Below, one piece after another: positions 29,512 through 39,081 of a stretch of DNA of 64,000 bases. Numbering within the stretch: the first letter of the stretch is position 1; each line of letters opens with the position of its first letter. This stretch comes from Winslowiella toletana (lineage in GTDB: Bacteria; Pseudomonadota; Gammaproteobacteria; Enterobacterales; Enterobacteriaceae): assembly GCF_032164335.1 (NCBI RefSeq), contig NZ_CP134152.1:3472001-3536000 (forward strand). Reading direction: 5' to 3'. Both the position numbers and the translations under genes were made by a program. Below the pieces are notes generated by a model. The model was not told the DNA's origin. It did no database searches and saw nothing but the letters and a program-made list of their open reading frames with translations.

Positions 29512-31265
29512 TCGCTGATCTCCTGTAATTGCTGCACCGGCGTGCCAGCCTGCAGCTGAGCCAGCACTTTGTTCACAATCAGCGCCAGCGAAACGGCCCC
29601 GGCATCCGGCGTGCCGAGACTTTTCTCCGCCAGCGGCCGCGCACGCCCCATTTTTGGCAGCAGCCCGGCAGTCTCTTCAGCGCTTCGGCTGGCCTGTTTA
29701 GCCGCCGCCGCCCAGGCATCCGCTAAGGAATCTCCGGCATTCACCCGGCTGGTTAGGCAGTCACTGAACGGCACCAGCACATCCACCAGCGTTTTATCAC
29801 CCGGTTTCGCCTTACCGAAATGCATAATGCCCTCTTTCGCATGCTGCACGCCGAGGGCCACACGCTGTGCATTCGGTCGCTGCTGGTCGCCAATGGCGGT
29901 GCCGATCGCGGTCAGCGCTACGCCCCATAATGCTCCGGAGGTGCCGCCAGCTTTGTCTGCCCAGGCATCTGCAGCGCGGCATAACAAGGTGCCGGCACCG
30001 GCCTGGCGCTGCAGCATCTCGCGGGCTTTTTCCAGTGCGCCAAGAGAGCCGCGCTCCATACCAATGCCGTGGTCGCCGTCACCGGCCACCGCATCGATAC
30101 GTCCCAGCTCATTGGCATTAATCTCAATCACTTCGGCAATCGCTTCAATCATCGACAGCGCGCAGCTGGCCGCCTGCTGTGAGACCTTACTGGCAGCAGG
30201 CACGGTGTCGATCTCTGGCAAAAGTTGTTCAATATCGCTTAGCGGTTCGGCAATTATCACGCTGCCCTTGCGAAAAGCCGGAGCATTGGCAGGCGCACGC
30301 CAGAAGGTTTCCAGTTCATCGTCCAGCCACATCAGCGTCAGCGAGGCGCCGGCCATATTAAAGCTGGTGACGAACTCCCCAACTTCCGGTTCCACCACCT
30401 GCAGACCTTCAGCGGCCAACAGCTGCGCCACCCGGCGATACACCACAAACAGCTCTTCATATTTGACCGAACCAAGACCATTGAGGATCACCGCCACCCG
30501 CTGATCGCTGCGCGCACTCATCTCTTCCGGACGCTCTTTCATCAGATGGCTGACAAACAGTTCCGCCAGCGTATCGGCGGCTGGGATAGCGCACTCGTCG
30601 ATGCCAGGCTCGCCGTGAATGCCCATCCCTAGCGCCATGGTGCCGTGCGCCACTTCAAACAGCGGTTGTTGCGCGCCCGGCAGCGTACAGCCGGAGAACG
30701 CCACGCCGAGCGAGCGGGTACGATGATTGGCATGGCGTGCCAGACGCGCCACCTCGGCCAGCGAATAGCCCGCTTCCGCAGCGGCTGCAGCTGCTTTAAA
30801 CACCGCCAGATCGCCCGCCACGCCGCGGCGTTTCTCGCGTTCGTCCAGCGTCGCGCTGGAAATATCATCGGTTACCGCCAACAGTTCACAGGCTATGCCC
30901 TCCGCTTTCAGGCGCTCACAGGCCTGGCCAAAATGCAGCACGTCTCCGGCATAATTACCGAATGCCAGCAGCACCCCACCACCATTTTCGGCAGCACGTG
31001 CGACGTTATAGATCTGCTGCGCCGAAGGTGAAGCAAACAGATTTCCCATTGCCGCGCCGTGTGCCATGCCCTGTCCTACCAGCCCGGAAAATGCCGGATA
31101 GTGGCCGGAACCCCCGCCAATCACCAACGCCACACTGCCCGGTTTACTGCGGGTGCTGCGGACTACGCCGCCCGACACCTGACGGACTTTATCGGCATTG
31201 GCGGCGACAAAACCTTCAATCAGTTCGCTGGCAAACGCCGAGGGTTGATTAAACAGATAGGTCAT
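29508..31265 (-). CDS. lerK: LerK-like L-erythrulose kinase (DhaK-DhaL fusion)
   Basis: A 585-aa single-chain ATP-dependent kinase of the dihydroxyacetone kinase family. The DhaK half (about 1-340) has GGGSGHYPAFSGLVGQGM and H217 in MGIHGEPGIDE, the histidine that binds the ketone substrate covalently. The DhaL half (about 365-585) has the nucleotide motif AGDGDHG (about 394-400) and GGTSGALWG. Dihydroxyacetone, glyceraldehyde and L-erythrulose kinases share this layout. The isomerase neighbours with tetrulose-phosphate signatures favour L-erythrulose. ATGA overlaps join it to the transporter before and lerI after. Confidence 0.7.
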   Translation of the reverse strand: MTYLFNQPSAFASELIEGFVAANADKVRQVSGGVVRSTRSKPGSVALVIGGGSGHYPAFSGLVGQGMAHGAAMGNLFASPSAQQIYNVARAAENGGGVLLAFGNYAGDVLHFGQACERLKAEGIACELLAVTDDISSATLDEREKRRGVAGDLAVFKAAAAAAEAGYSLAEVARLARHANHRTRSLGVAFSGCTLPGAQQPLFEVAHGTMALGMGIHGEPGIDECAIPAADTLAELFVSHLMKERPEEMSARSDQRVAVILNGLGSVKYEELFVVYRRVAQLLAAEGLQVVEPEVGEFVTSFNMAGASLTLMWLDDELETFWRAPANAPAFRKGSVIIAEPLSDIEQLLPEIDTVPAASKVSQQAASCALSMIEAIAEVIEINANELGRIDAVAGDGDHGIGMERGSLGALEKAREMLQRQAGAGTLLCRAADAWADKAGGTSGALWGVALTAIGTAIGDQQRPNAQRVALGVQHAKEGIMHFGKAKPGDKTLVDVLVPFSDCLTSRVNAGDSLADAWAAAAKQASRSAEETAGLLPKMGRARPLAEKSLGTPDAGAVSLALIVNKVLAQLQAGTPVQQLQEISE

Positions 31266-32602
31266 TGAGATTGCTCCTGTGCAATATGGGCAGACTGAAA
31301 TCCTGAACGTTTCGCGTTAAGTAACAGCATCAGTAGCGAGGAGAGCAGCATGAACCCGCCGACCACCATCATCGCAACGGTGTAACCGCCGGTCGCGTCA
31401 TGCAGCATGCCGGTGAGATAGCCCGCCGAAAAACCGGCAACATTGCCCAGGGTATTGATTAGCGCTATCGCTGCCGCTGCCGAAGCACCGGTGAGGAACT
31501 GCGTCGGTAGCGTCCAGAAGTTGGGTAACGCGGCGAAGATCGAGCTGGCGGTAATTGAAATCATCAGAATGGTCGCCATCGGCGATTCCATATATAAAGC
31601 AAGCGGCACACTGATGGCACCGGTTAACGCTGGCAGCGCAATATGCCAGGTTTTACAACCGCGACGGGTGGCATCTTTCGACCAGAAGTACATCACCACC
31701 GCGGCAAACAGATACGGCACGCCGGTGATCAGTCCTTTCTCAATCACGTTAAATGAGGTGCCAAACTGCTGCTGGAACCCAGAGATAATGGTCGGCAGGA
31801 AAAATGCCAGCGCATACAGACCATAGATAAAGCCAAAGTAGATCAGGCACAGCATCCAGACGCGGCCGTTAAACATCACGCTGCGTACGCTGGCGTGACC
31901 ATTCGGGCTTTTCTGCCGATGCTCTTTTTCCAGCGCGTGGGTCAGCCACTCTTTTTCCTGCTTATTCAGCCATTTTGCCTCACGCGGCGAATCCACCAGA
32001 TAGAACCATGCGATAACGCCGATGATAATTGCCGGCAGAGACACGCCGAGGAACATTACCCGCCATCCGGATAAACCAAACAGGCCATGCTGCTCAATCA
32101 GCGCGGCGGCCAGCGGTGCACCCAGCACCACCGTCAGCGGCTGGGCCAGGTAAAACAGCGACAGCACTTTACTGCGGTGTTGCGCCGGTACCCACATGCT
32201 AAGAAACAGAATCGCGCCCGGGAAAAAACCGGCTTCGGCGATGCCCAGCAGCAGGCGCAGGGTATATAACCCTTCGATGCTGCTGACCCAGGTAAATAGC
32301 AGCGAGACGATCCCCCAGCTGACCATAATGCGCGCCAGCCATTTCCGCGCGCCATAGCGGTGCAGCGCCAGATTGCTTGGTACTTCAAGCAGGATGTAAC
32401 CAATAAAGAAGATGCCAGAGGCAAGACCAAACTGTGCTGCACTTAGCCCGAGATCCTGCGTCATGCCATTAGGACCGGCAAAGGAGATTGCCGTACGGTC
32501 AAGGAAGTTAATAAAAAACATCAGTGCCACAAAGGGCACCAGCCGCCACGAAACCTTACGAATGGCAGATTTCTCAATTGCCTGTTGTTCAGTCACGTTC
32601 AT
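31262..32602 (-). CDS. MFS transporter, anion:cation symporter (ACS) family
   Basis: A 446-aa inner-membrane transporter with about 12 helices. ACS-family marks include NFLDRTAISFAGPNGMTQDL, GIFFIGYILLEVPSNLALHR and the loop between helices 2 and 3 with YGARKW. Members usually import organic or sugar-acid anions by proton symport. An anion importer at the head of this operon fits a substrate such as D-apionate better than a neutral sugar or polyol (inference). It overlaps the upstream small ORF and the kinase gene by four bases each. Confidence 0.82.
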   Translation of the reverse strand: MNVTEQQAIEKSAIRKVSWRLVPFVALMFFINFLDRTAISFAGPNGMTQDLGLSAAQFGLASGIFFIGYILLEVPSNLALHRYGARKWLARIMVSWGIVSLLFTWVSSIEGLYTLRLLLGIAEAGFFPGAILFLSMWVPAQHRSKVLSLFYLAQPLTVVLGAPLAAALIEQHGLFGLSGWRVMFLGVSLPAIIIGVIAWFYLVDSPREAKWLNKQEKEWLTHALEKEHRQKSPNGHASVRSVMFNGRVWMLCLIYFGFIYGLYALAFFLPTIISGFQQQFGTSFNVIEKGLITGVPYLFAAVVMYFWSKDATRRGCKTWHIALPALTGAISVPLALYMESPMATILMISITASSIFAALPNFWTLPTQFLTGASAAAAIALINTLGNVAGFSAGYLTGMLHDATGGYTVAMMVVGGFMLLSSLLMLLLNAKRSGFQSAHIAQEQSQ

Positions 32603-32715
32603 TGAACACCTCCGCCAGCTTGCAGTGCGCTGGCAAAGCGTAAGTACCCTGGTGTAGGTGCATTCCGACGAGGGTGTGCCGGATGGTAGGTCAGCAGAAG
32701 GCAGATTTGACGCAT
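32599..32715 (-). CDS. 38-codon small ORF translationally coupled to the MFS gene
   Basis: An ATG at 32715 is preceded by TGAGGACTCAACC, a good ribosome site with 7-base spacing. It opens a 38-codon frame starting MRQICLLLTYHPAHP and ending GGGVQ. Its TGA overlaps the MFS ATG in an ATGA arrangement, like the other junctions of this operon. The N terminus is hydrophobic and the rest is Pro/Arg/Gly-rich; no family is recognised. It could be a regulatory leader that controls transporter translation, or a real small protein. A purely fortuitous frame is less likely given both signals. Confidence 0.55.
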   Translation of the reverse strand: MRQICLLLTYHPAHPRRNAPTPGYLRFASALQAGGGVQ

Positions 32716-32758
32716 GGTTGAGTCCTCAGTGGGTCTTCTTGTGCATTGCATCAATGCG

Positions 32759-32791
32759 TGAACATATGAACGCTACATGAATTAATGTTCA
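32759..32791. promoter_or_regulatory. TGAAC operator-like sites near the transporter operon promoter
   Basis: TGAACATATGAAC (32759-32771), a direct repeat of TGAAC, followed by TGAA-N6-TTCA (32778-32791). The 13-mer recurs exactly at 32939. Paired TGAAC/GTTCA elements resemble operators of SorC-family regulators; the cluster regulator is the likely binder (inference). Confidence 0.55.
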
Positions 32792-32937
32792 AACCCTACC
32801 CTGTAAAATGAAATCTGTGACCAAGCTCAAAACCTTTAATTGTGACAATTATCGCGAATATAGCGCCAGACTCAACGGCGGCGAGGGTCGCGAAACGGGA
32901 GCAGTGTGTTACCTCACCACAAACAAAAGAACAACAC

Positions 32938-32953
32938 TTGAACATATGAACAA
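32938..32953. promoter_or_regulatory. TGAAC operator-like site upstream of the derI-like gene
   Basis: TTGAACATATGAACAA, with the same 13-base core as the site at 32759, lies about 92 bases before the derI-like start. The two identical sites flank the centre of the divergent region, so both transcription units are probably controlled together. The remaining sequence of 32716-33044 shows no other gene. Confidence 0.55.
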
Positions 32954-33044
32954 TTGTGTGGCAGGGTAATAGAGAACCGCCGCCTGGGCTGCCCGGCCAT
33001 GCAATCCAACCCAGCGGCTCTGATAACCCAGCGGGAGTAACCCT

Positions 33045-33506
33045 ATGTCTTCAATCGCAATTGGTGCCGACGACGCGGCTCTGGAACTGAAAAACCTGAT
33101 TAAGCAGTTTTTGCAGGATAAAAATATTGATGTCAGCGACTACAGTAACGATGCGCAGACCACCAAACCGATTTATCCGGATATCGCCTGGACGCTGGCT
33201 AACGCCATTCGAGACGGTAAACATCAGCGCGGTATTCTGATTTGCGGCACTGGTATCGGCATGGCGATTGTCGCCAACAAAGTGCCGGGCATTCGCGCAG
33301 CGCAGTGTCATGACACCTATTCCGCCGAGCGGGCGCGTAAAAGTAACAATGCACAGGTGATCACACTGGGAGCACGCGTGATTGGTCCAGAGCTGGCGCG
33401 CAGCATTATTAACAGCTGGCTGAATTCAGAGTTTGAGGGCGGCGGCTCAACGGAAAAAGTTGAGAAGATCGGTTATTACGAGCAGGCAGCGGTCAGCGAA
33501 AAGTAA
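33045..33506 (+). CDS. derI: DerI-like D-erythrulose-4-phosphate isomerase (RpiB family)
   Basis: A 153-aa RpiB/LacAB-type isomerase. Family marks are IAIGADDAALELKN near the N terminus, the catalytic-cysteine loop LICGTGIGMAIVANK (C67), the segment AAQCHDTYSAERARKSNNA and ITLGARVIG. Members interconvert ribose, allose or tetrose phosphates. In the L-erythrulose branch DerI turns D-erythrulose 4-phosphate into D-erythrose 4-phosphate. It is transcribed away from the rest of the cluster and towards talA-tktB, whose products use erythrose 4-phosphate. A plain RpiB role cannot be excluded by sequence alone. Confidence 0.68.
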   Translation: MSSIAIGADDAALELKNLIKQFLQDKNIDVSDYSNDAQTTKPIYPDIAWTLANAIRDGKHQRGILICGTGIGMAIVANKVPGIRAAQCHDTYSAERARKSNNAQVITLGARVIGPELARSIINSWLNSEFEGGGSTEKVEKIGYYEQAAVSEK

Positions 33507-33516
33507 TCCGACATGC

Positions 33517-33549
33517 GGCGCACCTTCTGCGTGCGCCATCACGCTTTTT
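33517..33549 (+). terminator. Probable terminator after the derI-like gene
   Basis: GGCGCAC (33517-33523) pairs with GTGCGCC (33531-33537). A short T run (33545-33549) comes seven bases after the stem, a slightly loose fit to the rho-independent pattern. Confidence 0.55.
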
Positions 33550-33864
33550 CATCCAGCTGCTATACTTTTTGTTCAGCTTTTTAACTGTCCGCTACGCGGT
33601 CATTGAGCGAACCCATCGCAACAATCAGAGAAAACGCATTTTCATTCCTGGACGTCTGATGCAATGTTTCGCCTAAGAACACTCAGCCGTGTCGGTTAGC
33701 GTCGTTGTGTCGTTGGTGCTGAAACCCGATCGGGTCAAGACCGCGACATGCCACTCCAGGTCGCCCGCTGGTTAAAGCGCACGCCCCCTCTGGCAAGACA
33801 ACTGCGGCGATAACTGCGCCACGGCTCAATTCGCATTATTGATTGCACATCAAGGAGCCATAAG
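33550..33864 (+). promoter_or_regulatory. talA upstream region with a 12-bp palindrome
   Basis: No gene is seen here. ACCCGATCGGGT (33724-33735) is a perfect 12-bp palindrome and could be an operator for talA. A ribosome site (AAGGAG) lies just before talA. No promoter could be placed with confidence. Confidence 0.35.
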
Positions 33865-34815
33865 ATGAACCAGCTAGAGGCATTAAAACAGTTCACTACC
33901 GTCGTCGCTGACAGTGGAGATATTGAATCGATCCGCAATTATCATCCTGAAGATGCAACCACCAATCCTTCTCTGATCCTGAAAGCTTCCGGCCTCGACT
34001 CCTATAAACACCTGATTGACGATGCCATCGATTACGCCAAAAAACAGGGCGGCAGCAAAGAGACGCAGATTATTAACGCCAGTGACAAAGTGGCAATTAA
34101 CCTTGGCCTCGAAATTCTGAAAAGCGTGCCGGGTCGCGTATCGACTGAAGTCGACGCCCGCCTCTCTTTCGATCGCGGTATGTGTGTCACTAAAGCTGAA
34201 AAGCTGGTGAGGATGTATGAAGAACACGGCATTGACCGTTCACGCATCCTGATCAAGCTGGCGTCTACCTGGGAAGGCATCCGCGCGGCAGAAGAACTGG
34301 AAAAAAATGGCATCAACTGTAACCTGACGCTGCTGTTCTCCTTTGCTCAGGCACGCGCCTGTGCCGAAGCGGGCGTATTCCTGATTTCGCCATTTGTTGG
34401 CCGTATTTACGACTGGTACAACACGCGTAAACCTCTCGATCCGTATGTGGTTGATGAAGATCCAGGCGTGAAATCCGTGCGCAACATTTATGAGTATTAC
34501 AAACAGCATCGCTACAACACCGTGATTATGGGTGCCAGCTTCCGCAAAGTTGAGCAGATCCTTGCGCTGGCCGGTTGCGATCGTCTGACCATTTCACCAA
34601 ACCTGCTGGAAGAGCTGCAGGCCAGCGATGCGCCGGTTGAGCGTAAGCTGTCGCCATCCACCGAAGCCTTTAACCCGCCAACGCCACTGTCTGAATCCGA
34701 GTTCCGCTGGGAACATAATCAGGATCCGATGGCGGTGGAAAAACTGGCGGAAGGTATTCGTCAGTTCGCGGTCGATCAGCAGAAACTGGAAGATGTGCTG
34801 GCAGCCAGACTGTAG
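33865..34815 (+). CDS. talA: Transaldolase A
   Basis: Transaldolase moves a dihydroxyacetone unit between sugar phosphates in the non-oxidative pentose phosphate pathway, using or making erythrose 4-phosphate. The 316-aa protein has the N-terminal [10 protein letters not shown] and the Schiff-base lysine K131 in [26 protein letters not shown] and [12 protein letters not shown] are also present. It is called talA because it precedes tktB as in E. coli. Placement next to a tetrose-phosphate-producing cluster is metabolically sensible. Confidence 0.93.
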   Translation: MNQLEALKQFTTVVADSGDIESIRNYHPEDATTNPSLILKASGLDSYKHLIDDAIDYAKKQGGSKETQIINASDKVAINLGLEILKSVPGRVSTEVDARLSFDRGMCVTKAEKLVRMYEEHGIDRSRILIKLASTWEGIRAAEELEKNGINCNLTLLFSFAQARACAEAGVFLISPFVGRIYDWYNTRKPLDPYVVDEDPGVKSVRNIYEYYKQHRYNTVIMGASFRKVEQILALAGCDRLTISPNLLEELQASDAPVERKLSPSTEAFNPPTPLSESEFRWEHNQDPMAVEKLAEGIRQFAVDQQKLEDVLAARL

Positions 34816-34850
34816 TTCGTCCGCGGTATTTATTGTGCAATCCGCACGAC

Positions 34851-34872
34851 CGGGCGGCACCAGCGCCGCCCG
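34851..34872 (+). other. Hairpin in the talA-tktB gap
   Basis: CGGGCGGC (34851-34858) and GCCGCCCG (34865-34872): an 8-bp GC stem with a 6-base loop and no T run. It may set the relative levels of talA and tktB mRNA. Confidence 0.45.
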
Positions 34873-34908
34873 ACAAATTTCCTGAATCAATTCAACAGGG
34901 GGGAACAT

Positions 34909-36909
34909 ATGTCCTCACGCAGAGAGCTTGCTAACGCCATTCGCGCACTCAGTATGGATGCGGTGCAAAAAGCCAAATCGGGCCATCCCGGTGCGCCGAT
35001 GGGCATGGCGGATATCGCTGAAGTATTGTGGCGCGATTTCCTCAAGCATAATCCGACCAATCCGGCCTGGGCCGATCGCGACCGCTTTGTGCTGTCAAAC
35101 GGCCACGGCTCAATGCTGCTGTACAGCCTGCTGCATCTCACCGGCTACGATCTGCCGATGGAAGAGCTGAAAAACTTCCGTCAGCTGCACTCGAAAACGC
35201 CGGGTCACCCGGAAATTGGTTACACCCCAGGCGTGGAAACCACCACCGGCCCGCTGGGTCAGGGGCTGGCTAATGCCGTCGGTTTAGCCATTGCCGAACG
35301 TACGCTGGGCGCGCAATTTAACCGCCCGGATCATGAGATTGTTGACCATTTCACCTATGTGTTTATGGGCGATGGCTGCCTGATGGAAGGCATCTCCCAT
35401 GAAGTCTCATCACTGGCGGGTACGCTGGGGCTGGGTAAACTGATCGGCTTCTACGACCACAACGGTATCTCCATTGATGGTGAAACCAAGGGCTGGTTTA
35501 CCGATGACACCGCGAAGCGCTTCGAAGCCTATAACTGGCATGTGGTGCACGAAATTGATGGCCACGATCCACAGGCGGTCGCCAACGCGATTAAAGAAGC
35601 GCAAAGCGTCACTGACAAACCGTCACTGATTATCTGCCGCACCATTATCGGCTTTGGCTCACCCAATAAAGCGGGCAAAGAAGAAGCGCACGGTGCAGCA
35701 CTCGGTGATGAAGAAGTGGCACTGACGCGTAAAGCGTTGGGCTGGAATTATCCGCCGTTTGAAGTACCGAAAGAGATCTACAGCCAGTGGGATGCGAAAA
35801 CCGCTGGTCAGCAACGCGAGAAAAGCTGGAACGATAAGTTCGCCGCCTATAAGGCTGCGCATCCGGAGCTGGCTAACGAGTTTAGCCGTCGTATGGATGG
35901 CGGAATGCCGGAAAACTGGCAGGCTGAAACGCAGAAATTTATCGAACAGCTACAGGCTAATCCGCAGAAAATCGCCAGCCGTAAAGCTTCGCAAAATACA
36001 CTGGAAGCTTACGGCAAGCTGCTGCCGGAGTTCCTCGGTGGTTCTGCCGATCTTGCCCCAAGTAACCTGACGATCTGGTCCGGCTCTAAATCGATTAAGG
36101 ATGATATTGCCGGTAACTATATCCATTACGGTGTCCGTGAGTTCGGGATGACCGCGATTGCCAACGGTATCGCCCATCACGGTGGCTTTGTGCCTTATAC
36201 CGCCACGTTCCTGATGTTTGTCGAATATGCGCGTAATGCGGTGCGTATGGCCGCACTGATGAAAGCGCGTCAGATTATGGTGTATACCCATGATTCGATT
36301 GGCCTCGGCGAAGATGGCCCGACGCATCAGCCCGTTGAACAGCTGGCCAGCCTGCGCGTCACGCCAAATATGAGCGTCTGGCGTCCGTGCGACCAGGTGG
36401 AAACCGCAGTGGCATGGAAACATGCCGCGGAGCGCCATAACGGCCCTACCGCGCTGATCCTGTCACGGCAGAATCTGGCGCAGCCGCAGCGCAATAATCA
36501 GCAGCTGGAAGATATTTCGCGCGGTGCTTACATTTTGCGGGATGCCGATGGCACACCGGATGTGATTCTGATTGCAACCGGCTCCGAAGTGGAAATCACC
36601 CTGGGCGCCGCAGAAAAACTGACAGCGGCGGGCCATAAAGTACGCGTGGTTTCGATGCCATCAACCGACCTGTTTGATAAGCAGGATGCCGCTTACCGCG
36701 AGTCAGTATTGCCGTCAACCGTTACTGCCCGCGTAGCGGTCGAAGCGGGTATCGCCGACTACTGGTACAAATATGTTGGCCTGAACGGTGCCATCGTCGG
36801 CATGACCAGCTTTGGTGAGTCCGCCCCGGCGGAGAAACTGTTTGCCGAGTTTGGCTTCACGGTTGAAAACATTGTCAGCAAAGCGGAAGCCTTGTTAAAG
36901 CCGCACTGA
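34909..36909 (+). CDS. tktB: Transketolase (TktB position)
   Basis: Transketolase transfers two-carbon units between sugar phosphates with thiamine diphosphate. The 666-aa protein shows [18 protein letters not shown], the ThDP/metal motif [30 protein letters not shown] and the pyrimidine-domain [38 protein letters not shown] is also present. GGGGGA precedes the ATG. The talA-tktB arrangement is the reason for the symbol. Confidence 0.92.
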   Translation: MSSRRELANAIRALSMDAVQKAKSGHPGAPMGMADIAEVLWRDFLKHNPTNPAWADRDRFVLSNGHGSMLLYSLLHLTGYDLPMEELKNFRQLHSKTPGHPEIGYTPGVETTTGPLGQGLANAVGLAIAERTLGAQFNRPDHEIVDHFTYVFMGDGCLMEGISHEVSSLAGTLGLGKLIGFYDHNGISIDGETKGWFTDDTAKRFEAYNWHVVHEIDGHDPQAVANAIKEAQSVTDKPSLIICRTIIGFGSPNKAGKEEAHGAALGDEEVALTRKALGWNYPPFEVPKEIYSQWDAKTAGQQREKSWNDKFAAYKAAHPELANEFSRRMDGGMPENWQAETQKFIEQLQANPQKIASRKASQNTLEAYGKLLPEFLGGSADLAPSNLTIWSGSKSIKDDIAGNYIHYGVREFGMTAIANGIAHHGGFVPYTATFLMFVEYARNAVRMAALMKARQIMVYTHDSIGLGEDGPTHQPVEQLASLRVTPNMSVWRPCDQVETAVAWKHAAERHNGPTALILSRQNLAQPQRNNQQLEDISRGAYILRDADGTPDVILIATGSEVEITLGAAEKLTAAGHKVRVVSMPSTDLFDKQDAAYRESVLPSTVTARVAVEAGIADYWYKYVGLNGAIVGMTSFGESAPAEKLFAEFGFTVENIVSKAEALLKPH

Positions 36910-36942
36910 TTTTGGCTCAGGCATCAAGTCGTTAATGATCCG

Positions 36943-36976
36943 ATCCGTAATCCTGCCAGGGGTTACGGATTTTTTT
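36943..36976 (+). terminator. Rho-independent terminator after tktB
   Basis: ATCCGTAA (36943-36950) pairs with TTACGGAT (36963-36970), followed by six T. Confidence 0.88.
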
Positions 36977-37089
36977 GATTCTCTACCCCAAATTGCTTCT
37001 GAATCACCTTCGCGATCGCCGTGACGAAAAAACAAACCGGACAGCCCGCCAGCACGTCGACTGGTGCACACCAGCGTTTACAGCAGACA

Positions 37090-38148
37090 TCATTCTGCTC
37101 GCTGACTCACCCATAGCGTCGGCCAGTCGTCGCTGCTGTGCCAGGCATCGCAGGTCGACTCTTCAGCATATTCCGCCAGCACAAAACTGCTGCCATTAAA
37201 CTGCCAGCGCGAAGCGTTGCCGCAGTCCCCTAGCCCACGCCCTTTGGCAAAGGTCAGTAGCTGGCTGGTCGCCGCGTCATATTCTGCATTAATCAGTTCC
37301 ATCTGCTTTTCACTGCGGTTTGGCGGAGTAAAAGGCAGACTGAGCGACAGGCCACGCGCCACATAAGGCAGCGCCCGGCTCACTTCAAACGCCAGTTGAA
37401 TGACGTTGTATGCCCCCATTTCACAGCTGACCAGCAGTAACGCTTTTTTATCACTTAGCGGCGCAACGCTGACTTCACGGCGCATCGGGTCGAGCGAACA
37501 CTCATCGGTGTTTACCCGCCAGGTACCGAAATCGATTAATCCCGTGCTCTCTTCGCGCGTCAGCGGCTGTGGCGGATGTTCCGGCCCATGCAGCAGCGGC
37601 AACGGCGGCTCAGGGGGGACATCAAATGCCACACGATCTCCGCGCCGCACCCATGCGCTCATGCCATTCACCCTGCCCTGAAGATCATCCATCAGCAAAA
37701 GGGCGGCCTTCATACCATGCAGTGAAATCGCCGCCTGCGGGCGAAATGTCAGCTGAATCGTATCGGCGTCCAGCACCTGCGAGAGGAATTCGTCAATTGA
37801 AATAGAATGTGAGGTCGAGAGATGATGCGGCTCAACCGTCCAGTGTTTCAGATCGGGGCGCAGGCGCTGCTGATCGAGCAGCAAATTATCTTTTAAGCTG
37901 CCACCACTTAGCTCGCCACTCAGGCGATTACCATAATCAATGCGTAATAATGGACGATCGTTGACACCGGCGTGACGGGAAATGCTCATCGCCAGACCGT
38001 TGTCGCCAGGAAGGCTTCTGGCCTGACAAAAATTAAGGTTATTACAGGTGACTTGCCAGTCGGAAAAAGTCTTTTGCAGCGGCTCTGCCCGCGCACAGGC
38101 GACGTAAAGAAAAGGCAATAACAGCAGCGATTTCATCCAATAAGGCAT
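37090..38148 (-). CDS. ypfG: Conserved exported protein YpfG (DUF1176)
   Basis: A protein of about 352 aa with a signal peptide (MPYWMKSLLLLPFLYVACAR A), then TFSDWQVTCNNLNFCQARSL, a DUF1176 mark with paired cysteines. Periplasmic location is likely; function unknown. The start is uncertain: the ATG at 38148 or the one four codons later (MKSLLLL) gives a good signal peptide, and neither has a strong ribosome site. Its place between tktB and nudK is as in E. coli. Confidence 0.85.
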   Translation of the reverse strand: MPYWMKSLLLLPFLYVACARAEPLQKTFSDWQVTCNNLNFCQARSLPGDNGLAMSISRHAGVNDRPLLRIDYGNRLSGELSGGSLKDNLLLDQQRLRPDLKHWTVEPHHLSTSHSISIDEFLSQVLDADTIQLTFRPQAAISLHGMKAALLLMDDLQGRVNGMSAWVRRGDRVAFDVPPEPPLPLLHGPEHPPQPLTREESTGLIDFGTWRVNTDECSLDPMRREVSVAPLSDKKALLLVSCEMGAYNVIQLAFEVSRALPYVARGLSLSLPFTPPNRSEKQMELINAEYDAATSQLLTFAKGRGLGDCGNASRWQFNGSSFVLAEYAEESTCDAWHSSDDWPTLWVSQRAE

Positions 38149-38383
38149 TAAGTAATCAGATCCAAAATAATTGAAGCGGTGATGATAACGCAACGCCAAC
38201 CCATCAACATGCCTTTATCTGTGACCTGGCCCATAAAGCTGAACCAGGCGGTGAAAGATCGTGCGTCACTAAGCGAAGGGGTAAGCCGTTATCATCCTGA
38301 CGCAGAGTCAGTGGCTCAATCGGATTTATCGGACAATTAATCGCCGGTAGTGGGGGTGCTGCGTAACACGTTCAGCGATAACA

Positions 38384-38962
38384 TCAGGCTTTCAGCCAAC
38401 CGGCAATCTGCGCATGTTGCAGCAGCATAATCGTTTTCCCGTCACGGATACGGCCATCTTTCACCATGGTCAGTGCCTCGGGAAAAGGCAGTTCCATCAC
38501 ATCAATATCTTCATCTTCAACCCCACCGCCGCGATTATCACGCAGCGACTCATCGTATTCAGCGGCAAAGAAATGAATCAGTTCAGTGACGCCTCCCGGC
38601 GACATATAGGCTTCAAAAATCTTTTCTACTTGTCCGATAGCATAGCCAGTCTCTTCAATCGCCTCTTTACGGATACAATCTTCCGGCGAGTCATCGTCAA
38701 GCAGGCCAGCACAGGCTTCAATCAACATGCCATTGTGATTACCATTAACATAGGTCGCGATGCGAAACTGTCTGGTCAGTACCACGCTATTTTTATCGCG
38801 GTTATATAACAGGATAGTGGCACCGTTACCGCGGTCGTAGACCTCGCGCTTATGGCGCAGCGTCGAGCCATCTTTGCCGATAAGGTCATAGGTGAAATTG
38901 CGTAAAACGAACCAGTTTTCTGACAGGAGTTTATTTTTAATAATTTCAACTTTCGCCGACAT
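38384..38962 (-). CDS. nudK: GDP-mannose pyrophosphatase NudK
   Basis: A Nudix hydrolase that splits GDP-mannose into mannose 1-phosphate and GMP in E. coli. The 192-aa protein has the Nudix box [20 protein letters not shown] plus GY, and the conserved [17 protein letters not shown] and [18 protein letters not shown] stands five bases before the chosen ATG, while an upstream in-frame ATG would add six residues. Order ypfG-nudK is conserved. Confidence 0.93.
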   Translation of the reverse strand: MSAKVEIIKNKLLSENWFVLRNFTYDLIGKDGSTLRHKREVYDRGNGATILLYNRDKNSVVLTRQFRIATYVNGNHNGMLIEACAGLLDDDSPEDCIRKEAIEETGYAIGQVEKIFEAYMSPGGVTELIHFFAAEYDESLRDNRGGGVEDEDIDVMELPFPEALTMVKDGRIRDGKTIMLLQHAQIAGWLKA

Positions 38963-39081
38963 ACCGTCTCCATACCACAATAAGGGAGCCTGTCATCTTA
39001 AGATGCGTAGCGAGAGAAAACTATCTGAAAGCGAAGAATTAGCCGTTGCAGTGGGCCAGCACAGGCCAGCCCACCGTGATG

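Noticed and set aside
29569-30504. 311-codon open frame on the plus strand inside the LerK-like gene
   Set aside because: It is the antisense shadow of a GC-rich gene; its composition is Ser/Ala-rich and low in complexity, while the minus-strand frame has clear DhaK-DhaL motifs.
38149-38383. Possible small gene between ypfG and nudK
   Set aside because: No frame with a start, ribosome site and plausible protein was found; it probably contains only the ypfG promoter.
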